From NCBI GenBank assembly GCA_902627805.1, contig CACOKN010000001.1:124001-188000 (forward strand): a DNA stretch of 64,000 nt, given 5' to 3'. The translations under genes and the position numbers were made by a program. The notes below the pieces were generated by a model. That model saw only the letters and a program-made list of their open reading frames with translations. It was not told the DNA's origin and did no database searches. Shown piece by piece: positions 1 to 9,509 of the stretch; the stretch's first letter is position 1, and the number at the start of each line of letters is the position of its first letter. This DNA comes from an uncultured Pelagibacteraceae bacterium (lineage in GTDB: Bacteria; Pseudomonadota; Alphaproteobacteria; Pelagibacterales; Pelagibacteraceae).

Positions 1-181
1 GATTACTTTTTACTGACTCGATACTCTCATCAGATGATGGATTTACTACATCCAATTTTAATTCCTCTACAAAATAATTGAGACTATCTTTTAAACTTTC
101 AGTGTGTGTTTGTATTCCTACTTTTTGAAAACTCTCATTCTCCTTTCTGGGATTTCCCTCGACTATAAGTATTTTTTTCAT
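1..181 (-). CDS. Class I glutamine amidotransferase-like protein, N-terminal part (truncated by window edge)
   Basis: Reverse-strand ATG at 181..179 overlaps the TGA of the next gene (ATGA). Hand translation MKKILIVEGNPRKENESFQKVGIQTHTESLKDSLNYFVEELKLDVVNPSSDESIESVKSN stays open to the edge. Resembles the GATase1 (GMP synthase-like) N-terminus. Confidence 0.6.
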   Translation of the reverse strand, partial: MKKILIVEGNPRKENESFQKVGIQTHTESLKDSLNYFVEELKLDVVNPSSDESIESVKSN

Positions 182-1338
182 TTAAATAATTTTCCTGAGA
201 TACTATATTCGTACATCTTTTTAAAATCATCTTTATTTACTTTTTTTGGATTTCCACTGGTTGAGGGATCTTCTAATGCCATCTGAGATAATTGATCAAG
301 ATTTATTTTAGTGCAATCCATTAGATCAGATAATTTATTCGGAATGTTTAAATTACTCCTTAAATCTAATATCCATTCTAAAAAACTTTCAAAATTTTTT
401 TTTAAATCCAGATAATCACATATAGTAACTATTTTTTTTTCGATTGAAGATTTATTGAATGTCAAAACGTATGGCATAAAAATTGCATTAGATAAACCAT
501 GATGGACATTAAACTGTGAGTTAATTGGATGACTCAATGAGTGTATTGCACCTAATCCCTTCTGAAAAGCTGTAGAGCCCATAGATGAAGCAGATAATAA
601 CTTTTGTCGTGCATCAATATTTTTTCCGTCTTCAAAAGCTATTAAAAGTGAATCTTTAATTAATTTCATCCCCTCCAAAGCTATTCCATCTGCCATCGGA
701 TGAAAGTTGGGTGCACAAAACGCTTCAAGATTGTGAGCCAATGCATCCATACCTGTTGCTGCGGTTAATCGTGGAGAAAGATCTAATGTTAATAGAGGAT
801 CTAATATTACAACTGATGGTAAAATTTTTGGATGAAATATAATCTTTTTTATTCCAGTTTTTTTGTTAATAATTGCAGACGCTCTTCCTGTTTCTGATCC
901 TGTTCCAGCTGTTGTTGGTATTGCAATAATTGGAGGGATGTTCTCTATTGTAGCTCTTTTCCAGTTTTCACCGAAATCCTCAAAGTCCCAAATAGGTCTT
1001 GTTTGAGCAGACATAAAACTGATTGCTTTACCAACGTCAAGGGCACTACCTCCACCAATCGCTATAATACCATCACAATTTTTTTTTTTAAATTCAACAA
1101 CACCCTCTTCAACATTTTCACCAATCGGGTTACCGGTGAAATTAGAAAAAACCTCTAATTCGTTGAATTTTTTAAGATTATCAGAAATAATATTTTTAAT
1201 AAAAGGTAAGTTTACTAAATCTTTATCAGTAACAAATAATGGTTTAGTTACATTCAAATTTTTACAAGCCTCACTCAATTCATAAATTCTATTTTCTCCT
1301 ACCCAAACTGTTGTTGGATAATTCCAATTAATTTTCAT
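178..1338 (-). CDS. Iron-containing alcohol dehydrogenase family protein
   Basis: 386 aa; GGGSALDVGKAI and IPTTAGTGSE motifs, His-rich metal site (MDALAHNLEAF, GLGAIHSLSHP). Confidence 0.88.
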   Translation of the reverse strand: MKINWNYPTTVWVGENRIYELSEACKNLNVTKPLFVTDKDLVNLPFIKNIISDNLKKFNELEVFSNFTGNPIGENVEEGVVEFKKKNCDGIIAIGGGSALDVGKAISFMSAQTRPIWDFEDFGENWKRATIENIPPIIAIPTTAGTGSETGRASAIINKKTGIKKIIFHPKILPSVVILDPLLTLDLSPRLTAATGMDALAHNLEAFCAPNFHPMADGIALEGMKLIKDSLLIAFEDGKNIDARQKLLSASSMGSTAFQKGLGAIHSLSHPINSQFNVHHGLSNAIFMPYVLTFNKSSIEKKIVTICDYLDLKKNFESFLEWILDLRSNLNIPNKLSDLMDCTKINLDQLSQMALEDPSTSGNPKKVNKDDFKKMYEYSISGKLFK

Positions 1339-1346
1339 AAATATAA

Positions 1347-2306
1347 TTAATTAATCTTTAGTTTTTTATTTTTTAAGATTGCTTTTAATAAATTCATCAT
1401 CAAGGGAATATTTTTTTTACTGATTTTCTTTAAGATAAAAGGAGCAATTTCTCTAGCAAGCTGCTCACCTTCAACAGTATCTTTGAACATAAATTTTTTT
1501 TTTGCTGATTTAAATGTATATCCTCTACCTAAATAACTACCCATTTTACTATTTCTTCCACCGGCAGCACTAACATACAAATCTCCAACACCTGCTAAAC
1601 TTAAAATTGTCTCTTCTTTGCCTTTAAAATATTTTACAAAATATTTGATCTCATTCATTGATTTTTGAAATAAATTTGATGACGTATTTAAATTTTGTCC
1701 AGCCCCTATTATCATAGAATATATATTTTTTATTGCTGAACTAACCTCAATACCAACAACATCTTTTGAATATTCTATTAAATAATAATTGGTAGATATA
1801 TATCTACCAATATCTTTTGCAGCCTTAATATTTTGATTTGCAATAATAACACTTGTTTTTTTTTTTCTTGCCAGTTCTTTAGCTAAACAAGGACCTTTTA
1901 AGACAGAAATATTTCTTAAGTTATAGATTTTTTTTAATTGGTCAGAAATTGTAAATATTTTATTTAGTTTCTTGTCATATTTTAAACCTTTGGTCAAAAC
2001 TAATATTGGAGCTTTTACCTTTAGTCTTTTTAACTCTTCACCTATGAAGTTTATTCCAGACAAACTCAAAGCTACAACTATCAAATCAAATTTTTCTATT
2101 AATAAATTTTTAGAAAAGTTTTTAAATCTTACCTTTTTTGGAAGTTTTACTTTGAGTGAAGAATGATATTTATATTTTGAAGATAAGTCTTTAATAAATC
2201 TTTTGCTATAAGGCTCGGTTATTGTAACTCTATTATTATTATCTATACAAGGAAATGTAAAAGCTGAACCCATGGCGCCACCACCTATGATCAAGATATT
2301 TTTCAT
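1347..2306 (-). CDS. NAD(P)-dependent glycerol-3-phosphate dehydrogenase family protein (GpsA-like)
   Basis: 319 aa; N-terminal GGGAMGSAF Rossmann motif, KGPCLAKELA, EVSSAIKNIYSMIIGAG and AGVGDLYVSAAGGRNSKMG motifs. Confidence 0.8.
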   Translation of the reverse strand: MKNILIIGGGAMGSAFTFPCIDNNNRVTITEPYSKRFIKDLSSKYKYHSSLKVKLPKKVRFKNFSKNLLIEKFDLIVVALSLSGINFIGEELKRLKVKAPILVLTKGLKYDKKLNKIFTISDQLKKIYNLRNISVLKGPCLAKELARKKKTSVIIANQNIKAAKDIGRYISTNYYLIEYSKDVVGIEVSSAIKNIYSMIIGAGQNLNTSSNLFQKSMNEIKYFVKYFKGKEETILSLAGVGDLYVSAAGGRNSKMGSYLGRGYTFKSAKKKFMFKDTVEGEQLAREIAPFILKKISKKNIPLMMNLLKAILKNKKLKIN

Positions 2307-2384
2307 AACTAATAATTATTTTATTGTAATTGTGGCCATTTTGTTAGTAAAATACATTTAAAAATTATTTATTTTTATAATTTA

Positions 2385-3716
2385 ATGACAAAAGTAGCGA
2401 TTATTGGTGCAGGGCCTTGTGGCTTATCAATGTTGAGAGCCTTTGAACTAGCGGAAAAAAATGGTGAAAAAATACCTGAGGTAGTTTGTTTTGAGAAACA
2501 AGAAACTTGGGGAGGATTATGGAATTATAGTTGGAGAACAGGTTCTGATCAGTATGGTGATCCAGTTCCAAATAGTATGTACAGATATCTTTGGTCGAAT
2601 GGACCAAAAGAATGTTTAGAATTTGCAGATTACTCCTTTGATGAACATTTTGGAAAACCGATACCATCTTTTCCACCTAGAGAAGTATTATTTGATTATA
2701 TTGTTGGGAGAGTAAGTAAAGGAAATTTAAAAAATAAGATTAAATTTAATACTAGAGTTGTTAATACAATTTTTAAAGACGATAAGTTTGAGCTGAGTTA
2801 TCAAGATAAAGTTAATAATAAAATTTTAAAAGATAATTTTGATTATGTGGTGGTTTCTACGGGTCATTTTTCGGTTCCATTTATTCCAGAGTATGAAGGA
2901 ATGAGTTCTTTTCCAGGAAGAATTATGCACTCACATGATTTTAGAGATGCAGAGGAATTTAGAGATAAAAATGTTATAGTGCTAGGTAGTAGCTATTCAG
3001 CAGAGGATATTGCTCTTCAGTGTAATAAATACGGAGCCAAGAGTGTTACGATTGGTTACAGACATAATCCGATGGGATTTAAATGGCCCGATGGTATGAA
3101 AGAAGTTCATTATCTAGATAAATTAGTTGGAAAAAAAGCAATATTTAAAGATGGAACTGAGCAAGAAGCTGATGTTGTAATTTTATGCACTGGTTATCTA
3201 CACCATTTTCCTTTTTTAGAAGAGAATTTACAATTAAAAACTAGAAACAGGTTATATCCACCAAAATTATTTAAAGGAGTGGTTTGGCAAGATAATCACA
3301 AACTTTTATATCTTGGAATGCAAGATCAATTCCATACGTTTAATATGTTTGATTGCCAAGCTTGGTACGCAAGAGATGTGATTATGAATAAGATTAAAAT
3401 ACCTGATGAAAGTGAAGTTACAAAAGATATTGATAAGTGGGTCGCAATGGAGGAAAAACTAGAAAATCCTGATCAAATGATTGATTTTCAAACTGAGTAT
3501 ACAAAAGAGCTTCATGAAATGTCTGATTATCCAAAAATTGATTTTGAGTTAATAAGAAAACACTTTAAGGAGTGGGAACATCACAAAGTTGAGGATATTT
3601 CAACTTACAGAAATAAATCTTTTTCATCACCTGTAACTGGCTCCATTGCTCCAATACATCATACTCCATGGGCAACTGCTATGGATGACTCTTCAAAAAC
3701 TTTTTTAGATAAATAG
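2385..3716 (+). CDS. tmm: Flavin-containing monooxygenase, probable trimethylamine monooxygenase
   Basis: 443 aa; GAGPCG FAD motif, GSSYSAED NADPH motif, FPGRIMHSHDFRD FMO fingerprint; next to TMAO transport and demethylase genes. Confidence 0.85.
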   Translation: MTKVAIIGAGPCGLSMLRAFELAEKNGEKIPEVVCFEKQETWGGLWNYSWRTGSDQYGDPVPNSMYRYLWSNGPKECLEFADYSFDEHFGKPIPSFPPREVLFDYIVGRVSKGNLKNKIKFNTRVVNTIFKDDKFELSYQDKVNNKILKDNFDYVVVSTGHFSVPFIPEYEGMSSFPGRIMHSHDFRDAEEFRDKNVIVLGSSYSAEDIALQCNKYGAKSVTIGYRHNPMGFKWPDGMKEVHYLDKLVGKKAIFKDGTEQEADVVILCTGYLHHFPFLEENLQLKTRNRLYPPKLFKGVVWQDNHKLLYLGMQDQFHTFNMFDCQAWYARDVIMNKIKIPDESEVTKDIDKWVAMEEKLENPDQMIDFQTEYTKELHEMSDYPKIDFELIRKHFKEWEHHKVEDISTYRNKSFSSPVTGSIAPIHHTPWATAMDDSSKTFLDK

Positions 3717-3723
3717 TCTTAAA

Positions 3724-5883
3724 TTAATCAATACCCAAGTGTTTTTTTCTTTTTTGAACATAGGCTCTAATTAAGTTATCGAATATTAAAGCAATAAAAG
3801 CTACACAAATACCAAGCGTTAATCCAATTCCAGCACCTTTTTTATCTGACAATGCTTTTAAAATATATTGACCTAAATCTTCTGTTCCAATAAATGCTCC
3901 TATGATCACCATAAATAAAGCAAATACAATTGTCTGATTTATACCAAGCATCATATGTGGGAATGCCAAAGGAAATTCTATTTTAGTTAGTCTTTGAAAT
4001 TTATTTACACCTGACATAGTTGCTGCATCATGTAGTCCAGCTGGAACACTTCTAAGTCCCTCAATTGTATATCTTGTAGCTGGTATTGTCGCATAAACTA
4101 TAACTGCAATAAGTACAGACGTATCGGTTATGCCAAACAACATCATCACTGGAATTAAATAGACAAAAGATGGGAATGTTTGAAAAATATCACAAACACC
4201 CAACATAAAGTTTGCTGAATGTTTATTTTGAAAACATAAAGTTCCTACAGTAAACCCAATCAAACAGGAAACTATAACTCCGAAGGTCGCCATATATGTT
4301 GTAACTAAAGCTCTATCCCACCAAGGGCTAAAAGCGATAAATAAAGTTAAAGTACAAACTATCAGCGCTGAACGTAAGCCTCCGATTAGATACCCTGCGC
4401 CAACAACTAACACTATTGTAGCTATTGCAGGCATTCTTAAATAAAGTGCTCTCATAGGCTGAAGCACATCCTGTATCAACCATGTATTAAACGCTTTGAT
4501 ATATATAAAGAAGGTCTCAAAAATCCAATCTACTCCTTTATTCCAAAAATCAGCAGTTGATATTCCTTTATTGTGTGGAATTTCAAATAAATAATTAAAA
4601 GTATCTTTAAATAAAAAAGTTCCTACATAAGCGAGCACTATTCCAATAACAAATATAATACCAAAAAATAAAAAATTTTTGTTTCTTTGATAAAAGGTAA
4701 GATTTCCAAAATAATCAGTTTGTTTATTAGCCCATGCCAAAGACATCTTATCTAAAAGAATTGCAATTAAGCTAATACATAAGCCTGCTTCTAAGGCCAA
4801 TCCGATATTTAGTTGGTTCAGTGCTAATAATAAATTGAATCCTAAACCTTTTGCTCCAATAAATGCGGAAATTACTGCCATCGAAAAACACACCATGATG
4901 ACTTGATTTACCCCAATTAAAATATCTCTTCTTGCAGTTGGAATTAATACTTTAAACATTAATTGAAAATTATTACATCCACTCATTCTACCCGCTTCAA
5001 TAACCTCTGGAGGCACTGCTCTTAAACCTAGTAATGTCAATAATATCATCGGAGGTATTGCTACAACCATAGTAATAATTACTGCAGCATGATCACCTAC
5101 TCCAAAAAGAACCAACGCTGGTACCAACACAGCGTATTGTGGCATTGTCTGCATTACCAGCAATATTGGATATAAAGCTTTTTCTACACGTTTACTTTTA
5201 AAAGCTGCTATTCCTAATCCTAAACCAAAAATAAACGATAATGGAGCAGCAACTAATATAAATGAGAGGGTTTGCATAGAAGGTTTCCATTGACCAAATA
5301 CAGAAATATAAATCATTGTTAAACCTGCAAACAAAGCTAGACCTTTACCGCTTAGCTTGTATGAAAGTAGCGCTGCACCTGCTGCAACGATAGTCCAAGG
5401 TAATCCTGGTAATTCAGCCCATGGGTTTTTATCTATCCAATCCCAACTCGTAAATGCAACTATAGTTTCAAGACCGCCTAATAAAATCTCTCTTATTAAT
5501 TCTATCAAAAAAGTCATGAAAGCAGTCAAATTTCTACTTATTTGCAAAACTATCGGGCGACTTTTAAATTCTTGCGTATCTTCATTCCAAACTTCAATTG
5601 GCATCCATTCATTCATTAAGAAAAATAATGAGTCGTTAATCCAGATAGGCAACCATCCAAGTAATGGTGGCAGTCTCCAAAAGACATCAAAAGCATAATA
5701 TCTCACCTCTTTACCTAAAAAGACGTAACTGCTTTGATTTGGATCTTTTACGAATTCTGCTTGACCACGAATGAATTTGTATGTTTCAGGAACTTCGATT
5801 GCAAAACATAAAGCAAAAAATACGACTAATAAAAATAACCACTGAAATGTTTTTGGATATTTCTTTAAAAGTTCCATAATCAA
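3724..5883 (-). CDS. tmoV: ProW/OpuAB-type ABC transporter permease with two permease domains, probable TMAO/betaine transporter (TmoV-like)
   Basis: 719 aa; two homologous BPD permease domains (EAGRMSGCNNFQLMFKVLIPTA and DAATMSGVNKFQRLTKIEFPLA); overlaps the ATPase gene by 4 nt. Confidence 0.8.
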   Translation of the reverse strand: MIMELLKKYPKTFQWLFLLVVFFALCFAIEVPETYKFIRGQAEFVKDPNQSSYVFLGKEVRYYAFDVFWRLPPLLGWLPIWINDSLFFLMNEWMPIEVWNEDTQEFKSRPIVLQISRNLTAFMTFLIELIREILLGGLETIVAFTSWDWIDKNPWAELPGLPWTIVAAGAALLSYKLSGKGLALFAGLTMIYISVFGQWKPSMQTLSFILVAAPLSFIFGLGLGIAAFKSKRVEKALYPILLVMQTMPQYAVLVPALVLFGVGDHAAVIITMVVAIPPMILLTLLGLRAVPPEVIEAGRMSGCNNFQLMFKVLIPTARRDILIGVNQVIMVCFSMAVISAFIGAKGLGFNLLLALNQLNIGLALEAGLCISLIAILLDKMSLAWANKQTDYFGNLTFYQRNKNFLFFGIIFVIGIVLAYVGTFLFKDTFNYLFEIPHNKGISTADFWNKGVDWIFETFFIYIKAFNTWLIQDVLQPMRALYLRMPAIATIVLVVGAGYLIGGLRSALIVCTLTLFIAFSPWWDRALVTTYMATFGVIVSCLIGFTVGTLCFQNKHSANFMLGVCDIFQTFPSFVYLIPVMMLFGITDTSVLIAVIVYATIPATRYTIEGLRSVPAGLHDAATMSGVNKFQRLTKIEFPLAFPHMMLGINQTIVFALFMVIIGAFIGTEDLGQYILKALSDKKGAGIGLTLGICVAFIALIFDNLIRAYVQKRKKHLGID

Positions 5884-6908
5884 TTATTATTCTTTCTTCC
5901 CCCAAAAACTGTATTAATTATTTTAGTTGGATTGATAGAACCCACAATTTGATCGTTATCATCTATTACAGCTACTGATTTCTCTTGAGTGAGAATTTTT
6001 TCAGCAACATTTTCTATAATTTCATCTTTTGAAACTTTTAAGTCACCTAGGTTATCTTTAGATATCTCCATGACATCTTTAATTAATAAAACTTTTTCTC
6101 TTGGTACTTCTTCAGTAAATTTTCTGACATATTCTGTAGCTGGGTTTAAAACAATATTGGCAGGTGTATCTAGTTGTTCAATTATACCATCCTTCATAAT
6201 TGCAATACGATCAGCAAGTTTTAGGGCTTCATCAAAATCATGAGTGATAAACATAATTGTTTTTTGTAATTTTTCTTGAAGTCTTAAAAACTCATCCTGC
6301 ATCTCTTTTCTAATTAATGGATCCAAAGCTGAAAAAGGTTCATCTAGAAACCAAATATCAGGCTCAACTGCTAGAGACCTTGCAATACCCACTCTTTGTT
6401 GCTGTCCTCCTGAAAGTTCTCTTGGAAAATAGTTTTCCCTGCCATCAAGACCAACTAGTTTAACCATATCCATTGCTTTGCTAATACTGTCTTTAGTCTT
6501 AACTCCTTTAATCTGAAGTGGAAAAGCTATATTTTCAACAACAGTTTTATGTGGAAGTAATGCAAAGCTTTGAAAAACCATTCCCATTTTATTTCTTCTA
6601 AGATCAATTAAGTCTTTATTATTTAATTGTAAAAGATCCTGGCCTTCTATAAAAATTTTTCCACCTGTTGCATCTGTTAATCGTGAAATACATCTTAATA
6701 AAGTTGATTTGCCTGAGCCTGATAAGCCCATAACAACTAACATCTCTCCTTTAGAAACTTCAAAGGAAGCATTATTTACGCCAACGATACAACCATTATC
6801 TTGAAAAGTTTTAGCATCAACATTACCATTTGAGTCTTGAAGCATCTTTTGAGCATTTGCTCCAAAAATTTTATAAACATTTTCACATTTGATTACTGGT
6901 TCAGACAT
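5880..6908 (-). CDS. tmoW: ProV/OpuAA-type ABC transporter ATP-binding protein, probable TMAO transporter (TmoW-like)
   Basis: 342 aa; Walker A GLSGSGKST, signature LSGGQQQR, Walker B IWFLDEP, C-terminal CBS-like region. Confidence 0.82.
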   Translation of the reverse strand: MSEPVIKCENVYKIFGANAQKMLQDSNGNVDAKTFQDNGCIVGVNNASFEVSKGEMLVVMGLSGSGKSTLLRCISRLTDATGGKIFIEGQDLLQLNNKDLIDLRRNKMGMVFQSFALLPHKTVVENIAFPLQIKGVKTKDSISKAMDMVKLVGLDGRENYFPRELSGGQQQRVGIARSLAVEPDIWFLDEPFSALDPLIRKEMQDEFLRLQEKLQKTIMFITHDFDEALKLADRIAIMKDGIIEQLDTPANIVLNPATEYVRKFTEEVPREKVLLIKDVMEISKDNLGDLKVSKDEIIENVAEKILTQEKSVAVIDDNDQIVGSINPTKIINTVFGGRKNNN

Positions 6909-6971
6909 AAATACTAAATAAGTTATATGAAATTAAGATAAAATTAAATCCATAATATTGTTACTTTCTCC

Positions 6972-7523
6972 TTAAAAATTTTTAATATAATAAACTCTTG
7001 TATCAATTCCTGTACTTAAAAAACTTAAAGCCTCTCCACTAACATTAATTGACTCGTCAACTCCAACATTATTCCCACTTACTGTAAACCCAGCAAAACA
7101 TTTATTTTTTTCCTCATCCCACTTAACAAATGTTTCATCAATTTTATTACCATTAATTGTGTAAATTTCATGTGCTCTGTAATTTAAAAAATTTGCCCCC
7201 ATAATTGCACGTTGTGGAATTAATTTTGTTGCTTTACAAACTTGTTCGTAAACTTCATCTGTTAGTTTGTAATGATCTGTGCCATCAAAAGTTACTAATA
7301 TACCCGAAGGTAGTTTAGATATTAATTCACTCAATTTTTTTTCTTTCGCAATTCTTTCCTCCTCTAGTTTCATTTTTCTAACAAGTTCGTCACCACCTCC
7401 AAACATTATGTTTAAAGCAAAAAAAGAGGATAATATAATTAGAATAATTAGTAACAAACCACCAAACTGCTTTGTAGTCTCAGGCAAATATTTTATTCTA
7501 TTAAAAAAATTTTCTTTAAACAT
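6972..7523 (-). CDS. Hypothetical membrane-anchored protein
   Basis: 183 aa; single N-terminal TM segment (FGGLLLIILIILSSFFALNIMF), abuts the MORN gene. Confidence 0.6.
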   Translation of the reverse strand: MFKENFFNRIKYLPETTKQFGGLLLIILIILSSFFALNIMFGGGDELVRKMKLEEERIAKEKKLSELISKLPSGILVTFDGTDHYKLTDEVYEQVCKATKLIPQRAIMGANFLNYRAHEIYTINGNKIDETFVKWDEEKNKCFAGFTVSGNNVGVDESINVSGEALSFLSTGIDTRVYYIKNF

Positions 7524-7901
7524 TTACTCTTGTAACTTTCCATTTTTCCATATTCCAGATTTTTGGGTTCCATCTGATGAGGTAAAAGTACCTTTGCCAT
7601 TCATAAATCCTTTTGCCCATTCCCCTTCATAAGTTGAGCCGTCCGGAAAAGTCAGAACACCTTCTCCACTCCATTCACTATTTTTAAACTCACCTTTATA
7701 GATGTATCCGTTGGGCCAAGTTTCAACTCCTTGGCCATTTTTCTTAGTGCCTACCCACTCACCTTCGTAAGTAGTCTTGTCAGTATAAACCCATTTTCCA
7801 AAACCATTTTCACAGTTTCCTTCTTTACATCCTGTGCTTCGCGCTAGCGCAACTGAACTAACAAAAAAGCTTAAAATAATAATATATAGATATTTTTTCA
7901 T
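7524..7901 (-). CDS. Exported MORN-repeat protein
   Basis: 125 aa; signal peptide then YEGEWxGTKKNGQG / YKGEFKNSEWSGEG / YEGEWAKGFMNGKG MORN repeats. Confidence 0.8.
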   Translation of the reverse strand: MKKYLYIIILSFFVSSVALARSTGCKEGNCENGFGKWVYTDKTTYEGEWVGTKKNGQGVETWPNGYIYKGEFKNSEWSGEGVLTFPDGSTYEGEWAKGFMNGKGTFTSSDGTQKSGIWKNGKLQE

Positions 7902-7935
7902 AATATTATTTTACACAAAATTAATTTAAAAAAAA

Positions 7936-8397
7936 TTATACTTTTTTGTCCTCTTTATTGCATGAATAAATAGAAATATATTTTTCAGAGTTTTCACTTT
8001 TTATATTTTTTGTTATTTCATGAATTAATTCACCTGTTTTTCTAGTAATAATACCAGACTCAGAATAATTTTTTTTTTGATCAATTGACTTGAATAAAAC
8101 TACATCTTTATTAACTACTTTAATGTTAAGTTTTGCTGAATCTGAAAGAAATAATGATAATCCTTTAATCGAAAGTGTTTCTGGTTTTTTGGATAAAATT
8201 TTGAATTTATCTAAACCTTTCTCATTTAAATCTTTAGCTAAAAAGGTTTGATAATTATATTCTGAATTTTTAATTATTTTTTTTTCTAAATCACAAGCAA
8301 ACTCAAGATCAATATTTTCACTTATACTTACATCTTTTGCGAAAGATTGATTAAAAAATAATAGACTAATTAATATACTTAAAAAATATTTAATCAT
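7936..8397 (-). CDS. Hypothetical secreted protein
   Basis: 153 aa; signal peptide MIKYFLSILISLLFFNQSFA, no recognised domain. Confidence 0.6.
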   Translation of the reverse strand: MIKYFLSILISLLFFNQSFAKDVSISENIDLEFACDLEKKIIKNSEYNYQTFLAKDLNEKGLDKFKILSKKPETLSIKGLSLFLSDSAKLNIKVVNKDVVLFKSIDQKKNYSESGIITRKTGELIHEITKNIKSENSEKYISIYSCNKEDKKV

Positions 8398-8408
8398 TTA
8401 ATTTGTAC

Positions 8409-8446
8409 TTAAAAAAAATCTCCCCCAACAATGTTGGGAGAGATTT
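8409..8446 (-). terminator. Intrinsic terminator downstream of tmoX-like gene
   Basis: Stem 8416-8429 / 8433-8446 (AAATCTCCCCCAAC-AAT-GTTGGGAGAGATTT, one mismatch), followed on the minus strand by an 8-T tract. Confidence 0.8.
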
Positions 8447-8468
8447 AAAGATTTAGTTGCTTCAAGCC

Positions 8469-9413
8469 TTATTTAGTAAAAGCTTTCCAAACTTTCTCGT
8501 TCTTTTTCAACCATGCTTTTGCAGCATCTTCGTGAGTCATTTTGTCAACGTCAACTAAAGCTGCCATTGCACCAATTTGACTTGTTGTGAAAGAAAGTTT
8601 TTTAAACATAGCCGCTGCATCTGGATGAGTTTTTGGAAAATCAGCATTAACTGCTTTTTTCAAATAACCATCTGGTGAACCACATTTTCCATCTCCACCA
8701 TCTTCTGGTCTACAACCAGCTGTGTATGGAGGAAAGTCGATGAATGTAAAACCAGCACCATCTGTAAAGTTTGGCGTCCAGTTAAAGATGATTGTTCCTC
8801 TTCCTTCTTTTTCAGCTGCTGCTAACTCTGCCCATAGTGCGTCTGCACTTCCAGCAAATTTAACCCACCAAAGATCTCCTAATCCTAAAGCGTCAACTCT
8901 TTGAGGGATTAAGTCACCATGCCAAGTTTGTGGACCTTCCAACATTCTTCCTTTTCCATTTGGTGAGTCAGGCGTTGTAAAGTTTTTAGCACAAGCTGGA
9001 TTTTTTAAAGCAGTCCAGTCTGGTAGTCCTGGGCATAATCCTTTTTCAGCAACCCAATTAGGATATCCCATATCCTCAAGAGTTCTTGCTTCATGGTCAC
9101 CCCAGTCAAGTAAACCACCCTTATCTAAAGCTGTTGTAAATGATTTACCAAAAGCAGACTCCCACACTTCATGGGATATTGTTACGTCGCCAATTCTAAT
9201 TGACTCGTATACTGCTTGTGAGTCAGCATTAACATATTTAACATTATTTCCCATACTTTCCATTATTCCACCAATAACATAAGCCATCACAATTTGACTT
9301 GACCAGTTATGGGTTGGGATAACGATGGGTTTTTTGCTATCTGCATTTGATAAACCAGCAAAACTTACCACTGAGATTATAAGTGCAGAAATTAATGATA
9401 TTATTTTTCGCAT
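8469..9413 (-). CDS. tmoX: Periplasmic substrate-binding protein of TMAO/glycine-betaine ABC transporter (TmoX-like)
   Basis: 314 aa; signal peptide, OpuAC-type fold motifs (PTHNWSSQIVMAYVIGGIMESMG, HEVWES, WTPNF); gene context. Confidence 0.8.
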   Translation of the reverse strand: MRKIISLISALIISVVSFAGLSNADSKKPIVIPTHNWSSQIVMAYVIGGIMESMGNNVKYVNADSQAVYESIRIGDVTISHEVWESAFGKSFTTALDKGGLLDWGDHEARTLEDMGYPNWVAEKGLCPGLPDWTALKNPACAKNFTTPDSPNGKGRMLEGPQTWHGDLIPQRVDALGLGDLWWVKFAGSADALWAELAAAEKEGRGTIIFNWTPNFTDGAGFTFIDFPPYTAGCRPEDGGDGKCGSPDGYLKKAVNADFPKTHPDAAAMFKKLSFTTSQIGAMAALVDVDKMTHEDAAKAWLKKNEKVWKAFTK

Positions 9414-9509
9414 TTATTCCCCTTTCTTAATATTAAGTTCCCTAGTATGTGCTTAAGTAAAATGATAGTCAACACTTAGATATTTTTATAGTATATAAGG
9501 TAATTAAAA

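Noticed and set aside
5357-5698. 113-aa plus-strand ORF
   Set aside because: Antisense to the tmoV-like permease; no supporting features.
9414-9509. Divergent tmoX/tdm intergenic region considered for a glycine or SAM riboswitch
   Set aside because: Under 100 nt with no recognisable aptamer core; more likely just divergent promoters.
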